Counted from the first letter of the stretch, positions 35,309 to 44,626 are shown. The stretch: 64,000 bases of DNA from Jatrophihabitans_A lederbergiae (GCF_031845305.1 NZ_JAVREH010000005.1:124001-188000), one strand, 5' to 3'. Numbers and translations: made by a program. Notes: generated by a model not told the origin, from the letters alone.

Positions 35309-36763
35309 TCAGCTGATCCGGTACTCCCGCCAGCGGCGCTTCACCAGGTCCAGGGTGGCCTGGTCGAGCACGCAGGCCTCCGGCCAACCGCCCTCGCGCC
35401 GGTAGCCCTCGGTCTCGAGCTTGGCGGTCGCGTCGATGCCGAGCTTGCCGCCGAAGAACTGCTCGTAGGACGCGTGGTCGAGATGGTCCACCGGCCCGGT
35501 CATGTGCACCACGTCGTGGGCGTAGTCGACGTTGCCGAACGCGCGCCAGGCCACGTCGTTGTAGTCGTGCACGTCGCAGTCGGCGTCCACCACCACGATC
35601 AGCTTGGACAGCGACAGCAGTCCGGCGCCCCAGATCGCGTTCATCACCTTGTGCGCGTGCTTGGGAAAGCGCTTGTCGATCGAGACGATGCAGCAGTTGT
35701 GGAACACGCCCGCCTCGGGCAGGTCGTAGTCCACGATCTCGGGAATGGTGAGCCGGATCAGCGGCAGGAAGATGCGCTCGGTGGCCTTGCCCAGCGGGCC
35801 GTCCTCCTGCGGCGGCCGACCGACGATGATCGACTGGTAGATCGGGTCCTTGCGCATGGTCATCACGTCCACGTGTAACACCGGGAACGGCTCGACCGGC
35901 GTGTAGAAGCCGGTGTGGTCGCCGAACGGCCCCTCGGGCAGTCGCTCCCCCGGCTCGACCCAGCCCTCGATCACCACCGACGCGTTCGCCGGCACCTGCA
36001 GCGGAACGCTCAGGCAGTCCACCAGATCGACCCGTTCCTTCTGCAGGAAGCCGGCGAACAGGTACTCGTCGATATCGGCCGGCAGCGGTGCCGAGGCCGC
36101 GTAGGTGACGGCCGGCGGGCAGCCGAACGCGATCGCCACCGGCAACCGCTCGCCCCGGCGCTCGGCGACGGCCGCGTGCGAGGTCGAGTCCTTGTGGATC
36201 TGCCAGTGCAGGCTGACCGTGCGCGAATCCTGCTGCTGCAGCCGGTACATGCCCAGGTTGCGGGTGCCGGTCTCGGGATGCCTGGTGTGGGTCAGCCCCA
36301 GGTTCAGGAAGACCCCACCGTCCTCGGGCCACGAGAGGACGCCCGGCAGCAGGTCCAGGTCCACGTCGTCGCCCTTGAGCACGACGTCCTGGCAGGGTGC
36401 GGTCTTGACGTGCTTCGGTGGGACGTTGCGCAGCTGGGCGGCCTTGCCGAGCGCGTCGCGCAGGCCGCCGATGCCCTGCGGCAGCTCGGGCTTGAGCAGG
36501 CCGGCGATGCGGTCGCCGATCTCGTCCAGACTGCTCACCCCGAGCGCCCGGCACATCCGCGAGGTGGTGCCGAAGAGGTTCATCAACAGCGGCATGTCGC
36601 CGCGGGTGGGGTTCTCGAACAGCAGCGCCGGGCCGCGGTCCCGGACCACCTTCTGCACGATGCCGGTGACCTCGAGGTGCGGATCGACGGGCGCCTTGAC
36701 CCGGACGAGTTCCCCCGTGCGCTCGAGGGCCCGGACGAAGTCAGCGAGATCGGTATATGCCAC
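35309..36763 (-). CDS. UbiD-family decarboxylase (mqnL-type)
   Basis: Prenyl-FMN-dependent decarboxylase expected to remove the carboxylate of the prenylated naphthoate. From the GTG at 36763 the protein has 484 residues, with GTTSRMCRALG, PEDGGVFLNLG, RNLGMYRLQQQDSRT, IEGWVEPGERLPEGPFGDH and the C-terminal DCDVHDYNDVAWRAFGNVD, all UbiD hallmarks including the prFMN and Mn2+ region. It begins the ubiD-mqnP-ubiX operon. The first in-frame ATG is 78 bp further upstream and lies in the DUF1707 gene's 3' region. Confidence 0.93.
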   Translation of the reverse strand: MAYTDLADFVRALERTGELVRVKAPVDPHLEVTGIVQKVVRDRGPALLFENPTRGDMPLLMNLFGTTSRMCRALGVSSLDEIGDRIAGLLKPELPQGIGGLRDALGKAAQLRNVPPKHVKTAPCQDVVLKGDDVDLDLLPGVLSWPEDGGVFLNLGLTHTRHPETGTRNLGMYRLQQQDSRTVSLHWQIHKDSTSHAAVAERRGERLPVAIAFGCPPAVTYAASAPLPADIDEYLFAGFLQKERVDLVDCLSVPLQVPANASVVIEGWVEPGERLPEGPFGDHTGFYTPVEPFPVLHVDVMTMRKDPIYQSIIVGRPPQEDGPLGKATERIFLPLIRLTIPEIVDYDLPEAGVFHNCCIVSIDKRFPKHAHKVMNAIWGAGLLSLSKLIVVVDADCDVHDYNDVAWRAFGNVDYAHDVVHMTGPVDHLDHASYEQFFGGKLGIDATAKLETEGYRREGGWPEACVLDQATLDLVKRRWREYRIS

Positions 36764-36782
36764 CAGGCCAGTATCGCCGCAG

Positions 36783-37424
36783 TTACTGAGCCTGGGCAGG
36801 CCGGTCCCCGCCGGCGACCCGCTTGAGCGCGCCGCGCGCACGCTCGCGGGTGTTCGCCCGGCGCACGGTGACCGAGCCCATCAACGCGAAGCCGGTGACC
36901 CGGACCGCGCCACGAACGGCCAGGGTCGGTTGCCCGGCGGTGCCGATAAAGGTGCCCATGAACCCGACGCCATCGACATCGACCTCGACGTCCTCGGGCA
37001 GCACGATGGTGGCGCTGCCCATCAGGGTGTTGACGGTGATGTGCACCCGCGGCTCGACGAACACCGCCTCACGCAGATCGAGCGTGGCCGAGCCCATCAC
37101 GGTGGACACCTCGAAGTTGGGCGGCACCATCCACCGACCGCGACGCTCGATGCTCGACATCACCGACCAGGCCCTGACCGGAGCCGGCTCGGTCAGCGGG
37201 ACGACTGGCAGCGGGCTCTCGAACACCGGCTGGGTGGACAGGTCATGGGTCAGTGGTCGCAGGTCGTCCAGGGTGACGGCGCGGTAGGTAGCACGCAGCC
37301 GCTCGTCGACCTCGACCATCGAGAGCTGTCCGTCGGCGGCCGCGGCGTGCAGGATGCCGGCTACCTTCTCGCGATCCTGGTTGGACGCGCGCATCGAAAC
37401 GGGACGGTTACCGTCTTCAGTCAC
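36783..37424 (-). CDS. DUF1707 and LiaF-like (DUF2154-type) protein
   Basis: A 213-residue soluble protein. Residues ~10-60 form a DUF1707 domain (SMRASNQDREKVAGILHAA, DERLRATYRAVTLDDL). Residues ~95-200 form the repeated beta-strand LiaF C-terminal-like domain, seen as EVSTVMGSATLDL, NTLMGSATIVLPE and GFALMGSVTVRR. These are often linked to cell-wall stress modules, but the role here is unknown. GTG at 37424 has a TATGCT -10 element 6 nt upstream. Confidence 0.85.
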   Translation of the reverse strand: MTEDGNRPVSMRASNQDREKVAGILHAAAADGQLSMVEVDERLRATYRAVTLDDLRPLTHDLSTQPVFESPLPVVPLTEPAPVRAWSVMSSIERRGRWMVPPNFEVSTVMGSATLDLREAVFVEPRVHITVNTLMGSATIVLPEDVEVDVDGVGFMGTFIGTAGQPTLAVRGAVRVTGFALMGSVTVRRANTRERARGALKRVAGGDRPAQAQ

Positions 37425-37430
37425 GGGCGA

Positions 37431-37436
37431 AGCATA
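37431..37436 (-). promoter_or_regulatory. -10 element (TATGCT) for the DUF1707/LiaF-like gene
   Basis: TATGCT ends 6 nt before the GTG at 37424, consistent with a leaderless transcript. Confidence 0.5.
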
Positions 37437-37500
37437 CGACTGACGGCGCCGGAATCCGACCGGGAAGCGCCAACTTTTCCCGTGTTATCGGATCAATTCA

Positions 37501-37540
37501 GGGTTAGGCGGGTCAGTTGAGGGTTAGGCGGGTCAGTTCA
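37501..37540 (-). repeat. Two 20-bp copies of the ccsB end
   Basis: Two contiguous 20-bp units, differing at one base, cover the final ccsB codon and its TGA (37533-37535) and repeat just beyond it. The second copy is non-coding. Confidence 0.88.
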
Positions 37541-38573
37541 GACCGGCGTAGGAGTGCAGGCCCGAGATCACGATGTTCACCACGAAGAAGTTGAACGTCA
37601 TGGCGGCGAAGCCGAACAGGTTGATGAAGGCGGCGCGGTTGCCCTTCCAGCCGGCGGTTGCCCGGGCGTGCAGGTACATGGCGTAGACGACCCACGCGAC
37701 GAAGGCCCAGGTCTCCTTCGGGTCCCAGCCCCAGTACCGGCCCCAGGCCGCCTCGGCCCAGATGGCTCCGAAGATGACACCCGCCGTGTAGATCGGAAAG
37801 GCGAAGGCGACGGTGCGGTAAGCGGCCTTGTCCAGCGACGCGGACGCGGGTAGCCGCGAGCCCACGCCGGCGAACCGGCCGGTGGTGATGCCGGCAGCGC
37901 TGCGCCGCTCGAACCGGGATCGCACCAGATACATCGCGGTGATCGCGGCGGACGTCAGCAGGATGCCCTCGGCGGTGGCGATGGACGAGACGTGGATGGC
38001 CAGCCAGTACGACTGCAGGGCCGGGACGAGCTTGGACGCCTTGGTGTAGAAGGTGCCGGCCAGGAACATCAGCAGCAGCACCGGCATCATCACGAACAGG
38101 CCGAGATAGCGCAGCTGCGGCATCTTGACGAGGGTCCCGAGCCAGGCGAGCGTGGCGACCAGGGCGACGACGAGGGTGAACTCGTACATGTTTCCCCAGG
38201 GCACCCGGTCCACCGCGATACCCCGGATGGCGACCGATGCGAGGTGGAACAGCGCGCCGAGGATGGTGAACGCGACGGCGGCCACACCCCAGCGCCGGCT
38301 GGCGTCACTGCCCCGTTGCACCCGGCCGGCGCCGTACGGAGAGCCGGTGCTGGTGCTGCCGTAACCAGTGCTGCCGTGGCCTGCTACCGAACCGCCACTG
38401 CTCACCCCGGCCATTGCGGGCTCGCGCACCACGGCCGGGCTGGTGTCGGCGATGCGGCCGGTCTTGCCGAACGCGTACTCGCCGGTGTAACCGACCACGG
38501 CGAGCAGGTACGTGCCGGTGGCAGCCGTCCACAGGGTTTCCGAGAATGAGGCCAAGCCGCTGTCGATCGCCAT
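37533..38573 (-). CDS. ccsB: Cytochrome c biogenesis protein CcsB (CcsA family)
   Basis: Polytopic heme-handling subunit of cytochrome c synthase (system II), delivering heme to apocytochromes outside the membrane. The 346-residue protein starts at ATG 38573 after an AAGGA site. It has about eight spans and the tryptophan-rich heme motif WGRYWGWDPKETWAF followed by a conserved HARA. A Gly/Ser-rich loop (~60-90) follows the first span. It overlaps the resB stop by a few bases and partners with ResB. Confidence 0.94.
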   Translation of the reverse strand: MAIDSGLASFSETLWTAATGTYLLAVVGYTGEYAFGKTGRIADTSPAVVREPAMAGVSSGGSVAGHGSTGYGSTSTGSPYGAGRVQRGSDASRRWGVAAVAFTILGALFHLASVAIRGIAVDRVPWGNMYEFTLVVALVATLAWLGTLVKMPQLRYLGLFVMMPVLLLMFLAGTFYTKASKLVPALQSYWLAIHVSSIATAEGILLTSAAITAMYLVRSRFERRSAAGITTGRFAGVGSRLPASASLDKAAYRTVAFAFPIYTAGVIFGAIWAEAAWGRYWGWDPKETWAFVAWVVYAMYLHARATAGWKGNRAAFINLFGFAAMTFNFFVVNIVISGLHSYAGLN

Positions 38574-38574
38574 G

Positions 38575-40140
38575 TCAGTTCCTTCCAGCGCCGATCTTCT
38601 CGGCGGTTGATGCGACCGGCGGTTGCGCACCGGGATGAAGGCTGCTCTGCACACTCGCGACTATCGTCTCGAACTCAGCTGGAAAGTTGCCGGAGTCGTT
38701 TCGCGCCAGCCCACCCACGGACACCAGCGTACGAGCCCCTGGCTGTTCGGTGATCCGCACCCAGACCCGACGGCGGCGCACGGTCAGCGATCCGAGCAGG
38801 CCGGTGACCATGAGGATCGCGGCGACGAGCAGGGCCGTCTGGGTGGGATCGTGCGACACCTGCAGCGTCGCCCATTCCTTGTAGCCGGTGAATTTCACCA
38901 CCGTGCCGTCGGGCAGCGCCATTGACTGCCCCATGCTCAGGTTCTTGGCCGCGACCCTCTTCAACTCACCGGTAGCGATCTGTGTCGGGTCCAGGGTGTA
39001 CACCGACTGCGGTGCGCCTTCCGGGTTCAGCAGGCCCTGGTAGGCCAGCACCGCGAGCACCGGCTTGCTGACCGTCGGGGCGATGGACGTCACCACGCCC
39101 TTGCTGATCAGCGGGGTCGGCGCGAAGATCGCGCTCAGCCCGATGTCGTTGTTCGCGGTGACGTCCTTGCCGGCGAACTTGAAGGCGCCCTCGCTGGTAT
39201 AGAACGTGTCCGCCGGCAGGAATGCCTCGGTGTCGGTGATCGGCGCGCGCCCCGGCCGGGTGACGGTCACCGTGGGCGAGAAGCCGTGGTTGATCAGGTA
39301 GACCCGGGCGCCCTCACGGCGCAGCGGGTGGTTGACGGTGATCACGTCGTGGCGAGGCGCGCCGTCCAGGCCCTCGGAATAGGTGACGTCGGCCTTGAAC
39401 TCCGCCGGGCTGCCGTCCGCGCGGTAGGTGGCCGTGAACGAGTTGAGGTTGTCGATGCACAGCGGCGCGATGGCGCCGGGGCTGACCCAGCGGCCGCTGT
39501 GGAAGGCGTCGTAGGACAGCGGCCGGTTGCAGAACCCGGTGCCCTCGGTGGTGACGATGGAGCCCTGGTAGCTGAGCAGCTTGCCGCCGGCGATGAGCAC
39601 CAGCGCGACCAGCAGGGAAACGTGAAAGATCAGGTTGCCGGCCTCGCGGCTGTACCCCTTCTCGGCCGACACCGCGATCGCGCCGGAGTCCTCCGTCCGG
39701 GCGATCGTCCGCCACCGGGGCCGCAGCGTCCTGGTGACCCGAGCGGCGACCTCGGACGCGGGCAGCTCGCTGGTCAGCTCACCGTTCTCCGCCAGCCGGT
39801 CGAGGTGGCGGGGAGCCTTGATCGGCTTGTTCCGCAGCGCCCGGGCGTAGACGGAGATGCGCGGGATCAGGCAGCCGATGAGCGAGGCGAACAGCAGCAG
39901 GTAGACGGCCGAGAACCAGATGGAGCCGAAGACGTCGAAGGCCCCGATCCGGTCGAGGAGCCGGCCCCACGAGCCGTGCGTCGCCAGGTAGCTGTCGACC
40001 TTCGTGGGGTTCAGTGGTCGCTGGGGCAGCAGCGAGCCGGGTACGGACGCCAGCGCCAGCAGGAACAGCAGGACCAGCGCGGTGCGCATCGAGGTGAGCC
40101 GCCGCCACAGCGTCCGGACCGGCCGGGGAAGAAGGCTCAT
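38575..40140 (-). CDS. resB: Cytochrome c biogenesis protein ResB
   Basis: Large membrane partner of CcsB in system II cytochrome c maturation, with a big extracytoplasmic domain. The 521 residues start LWRRLTSMRTALVLLFLLALA, with LASVPGSLLPQRP next, further spans near 72-92, 168-188 and 440-460, and NLIFHVSLLVALVLIAGG before the outside domain, which contains GFSPTVTVTRPGR. It follows ccdA with adjacent start/stop and precedes ccsB in the operon tlpA-ccdA-resB-ccsB. Confidence 0.94.
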   Translation of the reverse strand: MSLLPRPVRTLWRRLTSMRTALVLLFLLALASVPGSLLPQRPLNPTKVDSYLATHGSWGRLLDRIGAFDVFGSIWFSAVYLLLFASLIGCLIPRISVYARALRNKPIKAPRHLDRLAENGELTSELPASEVAARVTRTLRPRWRTIARTEDSGAIAVSAEKGYSREAGNLIFHVSLLVALVLIAGGKLLSYQGSIVTTEGTGFCNRPLSYDAFHSGRWVSPGAIAPLCIDNLNSFTATYRADGSPAEFKADVTYSEGLDGAPRHDVITVNHPLRREGARVYLINHGFSPTVTVTRPGRAPITDTEAFLPADTFYTSEGAFKFAGKDVTANNDIGLSAIFAPTPLISKGVVTSIAPTVSKPVLAVLAYQGLLNPEGAPQSVYTLDPTQIATGELKRVAAKNLSMGQSMALPDGTVVKFTGYKEWATLQVSHDPTQTALLVAAILMVTGLLGSLTVRRRRVWVRITEQPGARTLVSVGGLARNDSGNFPAEFETIVASVQSSLHPGAQPPVASTAEKIGAGRN

Positions 40141-40923
40141 CTAGATTCCCGAGCCCACGCCGGTGCTGGCGAACTCCAGCCGCAGCCAGTTCATCCAGTC
40201 GTCCCAGACGCCGGTCAGCAGCAGGACGCCCATCAGGACGAGCAGGCCACCGCCGAGCTGACTGACCAGCCTGGCGTGCGTGCGGACGAGCTGCAGTGCA
40301 TTGGTGACCCAGCCCAGCCCGAGGGCCACGAGCAGGAACGGCACGCCGAGGCCCAGGCAGTACGCCACCAGCAGCAGCGCGCCGCGCCCGGCGGTTCCCT
40401 GGGTCGCGGCCAGGCCGTACACCGCCGAGAAGGTCGGGGTGAGGCACGGCGTCCATGCCAAGCCGAACGTCAGGCCCAGCAGTGGAGCGCCGAGCAGGCC
40501 GGCCTCGGGCAACCGGTGCACCTTGAACTCGCGCTGCAGAAACCGGAACCGGCCCATGAACACCAGCCCCATGCCGATGGTGAGAACGCCGAACACCCGC
40601 TCCAGCAGCAGGTGGTGTACCCGGATGCTGGAGCCGAGGGTGCCGAACAGCGCGCCGGTCGCGACGAACACCGCCGTGAAGCCGAGTACGAACAGCAGCG
40701 CGCCGGTCAGCATCCGGCGCTGCTTGTGCGCGCTCCCTTCGACGCCGGCCAGGCCCGCGACGTAGGAGAGGTAACCCGGCACCAGCGGCAGCACGCAGGG
40801 CGACAGGAACCCGATCACGCCGACCACCAGCGCGACCCCGGCTGCGGGTACCAGTGCCCCGCCGGTCACGGTGTCGGTGAGCCCGCTCGCTGTGTGCACA
40901 GCTGCCGCGGCGGCCAGGTACAT
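40141..40923 (-). CDS. ccdA: Cytochrome c biogenesis transmembrane protein CcdA
   Basis: Carries reducing equivalents across the membrane to keep apocytochrome heme-binding thiols reduced. The 260-residue DsbD-like protein has six spans and the two redox cysteines in GFLSPCVLPLVPGY (Cys43) and GLAWTPCLTPTFS (Cys160). Its likely electron acceptor, the TlpA-like lipoprotein, is encoded 3 bp upstream. The start at ATG 40923 is supported by the tight operon spacing. Confidence 0.94.
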   Translation of the reverse strand: MYLAAAAAVHTASGLTDTVTGGALVPAAGVALVVGVIGFLSPCVLPLVPGYLSYVAGLAGVEGSAHKQRRMLTGALLFVLGFTAVFVATGALFGTLGSSIRVHHLLLERVFGVLTIGMGLVFMGRFRFLQREFKVHRLPEAGLLGAPLLGLTFGLAWTPCLTPTFSAVYGLAATQGTAGRGALLLVAYCLGLGVPFLLVALGLGWVTNALQLVRTHARLVSQLGGGLLVLMGVLLLTGVWDDWMNWLRLEFASTGVGSGI

Positions 40924-40926
40924 CGC

Positions 40927-41520
40927 TCAGGCCTCTTTGCTGAGCTCGTCGAGAACCTGGTTCAGGTCCTTGGGCAGCACCGGGCCGACATAGACCGCGG
41001 CGACCCGGCCCTGCCTGTCGACGATGACGGTGTCGGGCAGGCCGGCGAGGGGCACATTTCCGATCTGCAGGGCGGTCTTGCCGATCTCGTCGTACACGAC
41101 GGGAAAGCTGAGGCCCTTGTCACGGACGAATGCCGCTGCGGCGTCCTTGCGATCGTTGACGTCGAGCCCCACGAACGTCACGCCCTCGGCCTTGCGCTTC
41201 CGGTAGACCGCCTCGAACTGAGGCGACTCATTGGCACACGGCCCGCACCAGGACGCGAAGAAGTTCAGGACGACGACCTTGCCCTTGTCGGTACTGAGCC
41301 TATAGTCGCCACCGGCCAGCAGCGTTCCCTTGACCGGTCCGGCGAGCTTGCGCTTGCCCGCCTCGATCACGGTCCCCTTGGCGGTTGCCTGGACGTAGCC
41401 GAAGGACCCGTTCGCGTTCTGGTCGACGGCGTCCTTGCCACCCGCGCACGCCGTCAGCGCCACCGTCGCCAGCACGGTCGCGGCAAGCAGCCGAATTCCT
41501 CTCCCCATGGGGTTCACCAT
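40927..41520 (-). CDS. TlpA/ResA-like thiol-disulfide lipoprotein
   Basis: Membrane-anchored thioredoxin-fold protein that reduces apocytochrome c disulfides. From ATG 41520 it has 197 residues, a signal peptide with the lipobox LTAC (Cys25), and the redox site FFASWCGPCANESP (Cys92, Cys95). It is the first gene of tlpA-ccdA-resB-ccsB, receiving electrons from CcdA. Another ATG at 41508 is possible; both keep the lipobox. Confidence 0.93.
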   Translation of the reverse strand: MVNPMGRGIRLLAATVLATVALTACAGGKDAVDQNANGSFGYVQATAKGTVIEAGKRKLAGPVKGTLLAGGDYRLSTDKGKVVVLNFFASWCGPCANESPQFEAVYRKRKAEGVTFVGLDVNDRKDAAAAFVRDKGLSFPVVYDEIGKTALQIGNVPLAGLPDTVIVDRQGRVAAVYVGPVLPKDLNQVLDELSKEA

Positions 41521-41598
41521 TCCAGTGTGAGGCGTGCTCCAAGCCACACCGGCACCTGCCCCATCTTCTGAGCACCCGCTGTGCCGGACGCGCTCGGG

Positions 41599-42240
41599 TC
41601 AGGCTCCCGGCTGGTCCCGGTGGACCTGGTTGGATGTCGTTCCGGCGGGCTCGGCGTAGTCCACTCCGACCACCCGGTCACCCTCGAAACGCAGGGACGT
41701 GATCGAGGCGAGCGAGCACTGCCGCTTGCGCGGGTCATGTGGCAGCCGCTGGCCCTCGACGAACCGGCGCAGGCAGACGATCGGCAGCTGGTGGGACACG
41801 CACACCGCCTCGGAGCCGTCGGCGTGCTCGCGGGCTGCCAGCGCCGCAGCGAACATCCGGTCGGCCACCTGCCGGTACGGCTCGCCCCAGGACGGCCGCA
41901 GCGGGTTGTGGAACAGCCACCAGTTCGTCGGGCGCTTCAACACGCCGCCGGAGCCGGTCACCCGCTTGCCCTCGAAGGCGTTCGCTGCCTCGATGAGCCG
42001 GTCGTCGGTGGCGATGTCGAGCCCGAACTCGGCCGCGATGGGCGCTGCCGTCTCTTGCGCGCGCTGCAGCGGCGAGGACACCAGGTAGCTGACGTTCCGT
42101 CCCGCGAGGTGCTTGGCGGCGAGCTCGGCCATCCGCACGCCGTCCTCGGACAGCCGGTAGCCGGGCAGCCGGCCGTACAGCACCTTCGCCGGGTTGTGCA
42201 CCTCGCCGTGGCGCAGGAAGTGCACGACGGTGAGCGCCAT
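41599..42240 (-). CDS. Histidine phosphatase (phosphoglycerate mutase-like)
   Basis: A 213-residue branch-1 histidine phosphatase with the N-terminal catalytic motif FLRHGEVHNP, SSPLQRAQETA (second basic residue), WGEPYRQVADRM and a C-terminal CVSHQLPIVCLR carrying the second His. The substrate is unknown. Its ATG shares one base with the hemL stop (TAATG), and the same hemL-phosphatase-tlpA-ccdA-resB order occurs in Mycobacterium, so it travels with this respiratory cluster. Confidence 0.92.
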   Translation of the reverse strand: MALTVVHFLRHGEVHNPAKVLYGRLPGYRLSEDGVRMAELAAKHLAGRNVSYLVSSPLQRAQETAAPIAAEFGLDIATDDRLIEAANAFEGKRVTGSGGVLKRPTNWWLFHNPLRPSWGEPYRQVADRMFAAALAAREHADGSEAVCVSHQLPIVCLRRFVEGQRLPHDPRKRQCSLASITSLRFEGDRVVGVDYAEPAGTTSNQVHRDQPGA

Positions 42241-43541
42241 TACGGCCGTACCGCGGCGGCTGCCGCCCGGGCCGCCGCGGGCAGCGCGTCGGCGATCTTC
42301 TCGATCGCCGCCTCGTCGTGCGCCGCTGACACGAACCAGGCCTCGAAGGCGCTCGGCGGCAGGTACACACCGGCGTCCAGCATCGCGTGGAAGAACGGGC
42401 CGTACCGGAACGTCTCCGCGGCCTGCGCCTCGACGAAGTTGGTCACCGGCGAGTTGGCGAAGAAGATCGAGAACAGGTTGCCGGCGTACTGCAGCTGGTG
42501 AGCGACCCCCTGCTCGGTCAGCGCCTGCGAGGCGAGCTCACCTACCGTGTAGGCCGTCGCGTCCAGCCGGGCGTAGACCTCGTCGTCGGCGTGGCGCAGC
42601 GTCGCCAGGCCCGCCGCGACCGCGACCGGGTTACCCGACAGCGTGCCTGCCTGGTACACCGGCCCCGCCGGCGCCAGGTAGGACATCACGTCCGCGCGAC
42701 CACCGAACGCGGCTGCCGGCAGGCCACCGGACATCACCTTGCCGAACGTGAACAGGTCTGCCTCGACCGGGTCCAGGCCGTAGTAGCCGGCCTTGCCGAC
42801 CCGGAAGCCGGTCATCACCTCGTCCATGATCAGCAGCGCGCCGTGCTGGCTGGTGACCTCCCGCAGCGCCTGGTTGAAGCCGGGCAGCGGTGCGACCGCG
42901 CCCATGTTCCCGGCGGCTGCCTCGGTGATCACGCAGGCTATGTCCGGTCCGTCGAGCTCGAAGGCGGCCTTGAGCGCGGGCACGTCGTTGTAGGGCAGCA
43001 CGATCGTCTCGCCGGCCTGCGCTCCGGTGACGCCGGGGGTGTCGGGCAGGCCGAAGGTCACAACCCCGGAGCCGGCACTGGCCAGCAGCGCGTCGACGTG
43101 GCCGTGGTAGCAGCCGGCGAACTTGACGACCTTTCGGCGGCCCGTCGCGCCGCGAGCCAGCCGGATCGCCGACATGGTGGCCTCGGTCCCGGAGTTGACC
43201 AGCCGGACCTCCTGGACCGGGGCGACCCGGGAGATGATCTCTTCGGCCAGCTCGATCTCACCCAGGGTCGGAGTACCGAAGGACAGGCCACTGGACGCGG
43301 CTCGTTGCACCGCCTCGACGACCGCCGGGTGGGCGTGCCCGAGGATCATCGGCCCCCAGGAGCACACGAGGTCTACGTAGGTGACGCCGTCGGCGTCGGT
43401 GAGGTACGGACCCCGGCCGCTGACCATGAACCGGGGCGTTCCGCCGACCGCCCGGAAGGCTCGCACCGGTGAGTTCACCCCGCCGGGGATGACTCGCTGG
43501 GCTCGTTCGAACAGTGCTGCGGAGATAGGCGCGTCGGTCAC
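42240..43541 (-). CDS. hemL: Glutamate-1-semialdehyde 2,1-aminomutase
   Basis: PLP enzyme making 5-aminolevulinate from the HemA product. The 433-residue class III aminotransferase-fold protein has GGVNSPVRAF, NSGTEATMSAIRLARG, FAGCYHGHVDALL, IMDEVMTGFRVG and the Schiff-base Lys268 in FGKVMSGGLPAAAFGG. Start is a GTG at 43541 with GACACT as a weak -10 box 6 nt upstream. It is coupled to the phosphatase gene downstream. Confidence 0.96.
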   Translation of the reverse strand: MTDAPISAALFERAQRVIPGGVNSPVRAFRAVGGTPRFMVSGRGPYLTDADGVTYVDLVCSWGPMILGHAHPAVVEAVQRAASSGLSFGTPTLGEIELAEEIISRVAPVQEVRLVNSGTEATMSAIRLARGATGRRKVVKFAGCYHGHVDALLASAGSGVVTFGLPDTPGVTGAQAGETIVLPYNDVPALKAAFELDGPDIACVITEAAAGNMGAVAPLPGFNQALREVTSQHGALLIMDEVMTGFRVGKAGYYGLDPVEADLFTFGKVMSGGLPAAAFGGRADVMSYLAPAGPVYQAGTLSGNPVAVAAGLATLRHADDEVYARLDATAYTVGELASQALTEQGVAHQLQYAGNLFSIFFANSPVTNFVEAQAAETFRYGPFFHAMLDAGVYLPPSAFEAWFVSAAHDEAAIEKIADALPAAARAAAAAVRP

Positions 43542-43621
43542 CCGTCCAGTGTCTCAGCCCGCTGCAGGTCGCATCACACATCGCCGGCCGACGGCGCTTT
43601 CTTGCTCAGCCGGCCCCTGCG

Positions 43622-44620
43622 TCACCGCAGCAGGTTAGCGGCCTCGTGCGCCCAGTACGTGAGGATCATGGAGGCGCCCGCGCGGCGGACGGACAGCAGG
43701 GTTTCCATCACGATCCGCTCCCGGTCGATCCAACCGCGCTCGGCGGCGGCCTCGACCATCGCGTACTCGCCGGACACCTGGTAGGCGGCGACCGGCACCG
43801 GCGATGCCTGCGCGACGGCGGACAGGATGTCGAGGTAGGGCAGCGCCGGCTTGACCATGACCAGGTCCGCGCCCTCGGCGACGTCCAGAGCGACCTCGGC
43901 CAGGGCCTCGCGCACGCCCCGCGCAGGGTCCTGCTGGTACGTCAGCCGGTCGCCCTCGAGCGACGACGAGACGGCTTCGCGGAATGGCCCGTAGAAGGCG
44001 GAGGCGTACTTCGGGGCGTAGCCGAGCACGCCGACGTCCGAGCGCCGCACTCCGTCCAGGGCTTCCCGGACGACCGCCACCTGGCCGTCCATCATGCCGC
44101 TGGTGGCCACCAGGTCGGCGCCCGCCTCGGCCTGGGCGAGGCCCATAGAGGCGTATCGGCGCAGGGTCGCGTCGTTGTCGACGGACCCGTCGTTGGCGAG
44201 CACCCCGCAGTGACCGTGGTCGGTGAACTCGTCCAGACACAGGTCGCCCATCAGGACGGTCGCGTCACCGAGCTCGAACTTCAACCGTGCCAGGCCCTGG
44301 TTCAGAATGCCGTTCGGGTCGTCAGCGCCGGAACCGACCGCATCCTTCGACGTCGGGACTCCGTACAGCATCAGGCCACCGACACCGGCCTCGACCGCGC
44401 CTATCGCGGCCTTGGCGAGGGAGTCCATCGTGTGCTGGACGACGCCTGGCATCGAGTTGATCGGACGGGGCTCGGAGATGCCCTCGGCCACGAACATCGG
44501 AAGGATCAGGTCGGACGGCTGTAGCGACACCTCGTGGGTCAACTTCCGCAGCGCGGCGGTTCGGCGGAGCCTGCGGGGACGGGAGGCGGGGAAGGCGGGA
44601 AGGGCCGGAAGCTCGTTCAC
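43622..44620 (-). CDS. hemB: Delta-aminolevulinic acid dehydratase (porphobilinogen synthase)
   Basis: Condenses two ALA molecules to porphobilinogen. The 332-residue barrel has RPRRLRRTAALR, DLILPMFVAEG, GDLCLDEFTDHGHCG (metal region), APKYASAFYGPFR and the Schiff-base lysine in MVKPALPYLDI. GTG at 44620 has a TACGCT -10 element 6 nt upstream. It lies 80 bp upstream of hemL on the same strand and is divergent from the secreted pair. Confidence 0.96.
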   Translation of the reverse strand: MNELPALPAFPASRPRRLRRTAALRKLTHEVSLQPSDLILPMFVAEGISEPRPINSMPGVVQHTMDSLAKAAIGAVEAGVGGLMLYGVPTSKDAVGSGADDPNGILNQGLARLKFELGDATVLMGDLCLDEFTDHGHCGVLANDGSVDNDATLRRYASMGLAQAEAGADLVATSGMMDGQVAVVREALDGVRRSDVGVLGYAPKYASAFYGPFREAVSSSLEGDRLTYQQDPARGVREALAEVALDVAEGADLVMVKPALPYLDILSAVAQASPVPVAAYQVSGEYAMVEAAAERGWIDRERIVMETLLSVRRAGASMILTYWAHEAANLLR

Positions 44621-44626
44621 AACCCA

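Noticed and set aside
39286..41571. A 761-codon plus-strand open frame opposite resB, ccdA and tlpA
   Set aside because: Antisense shadow of well-supported genes; composition is Arg/Gln/His-rich with no motif, as expected in high-GC DNA.
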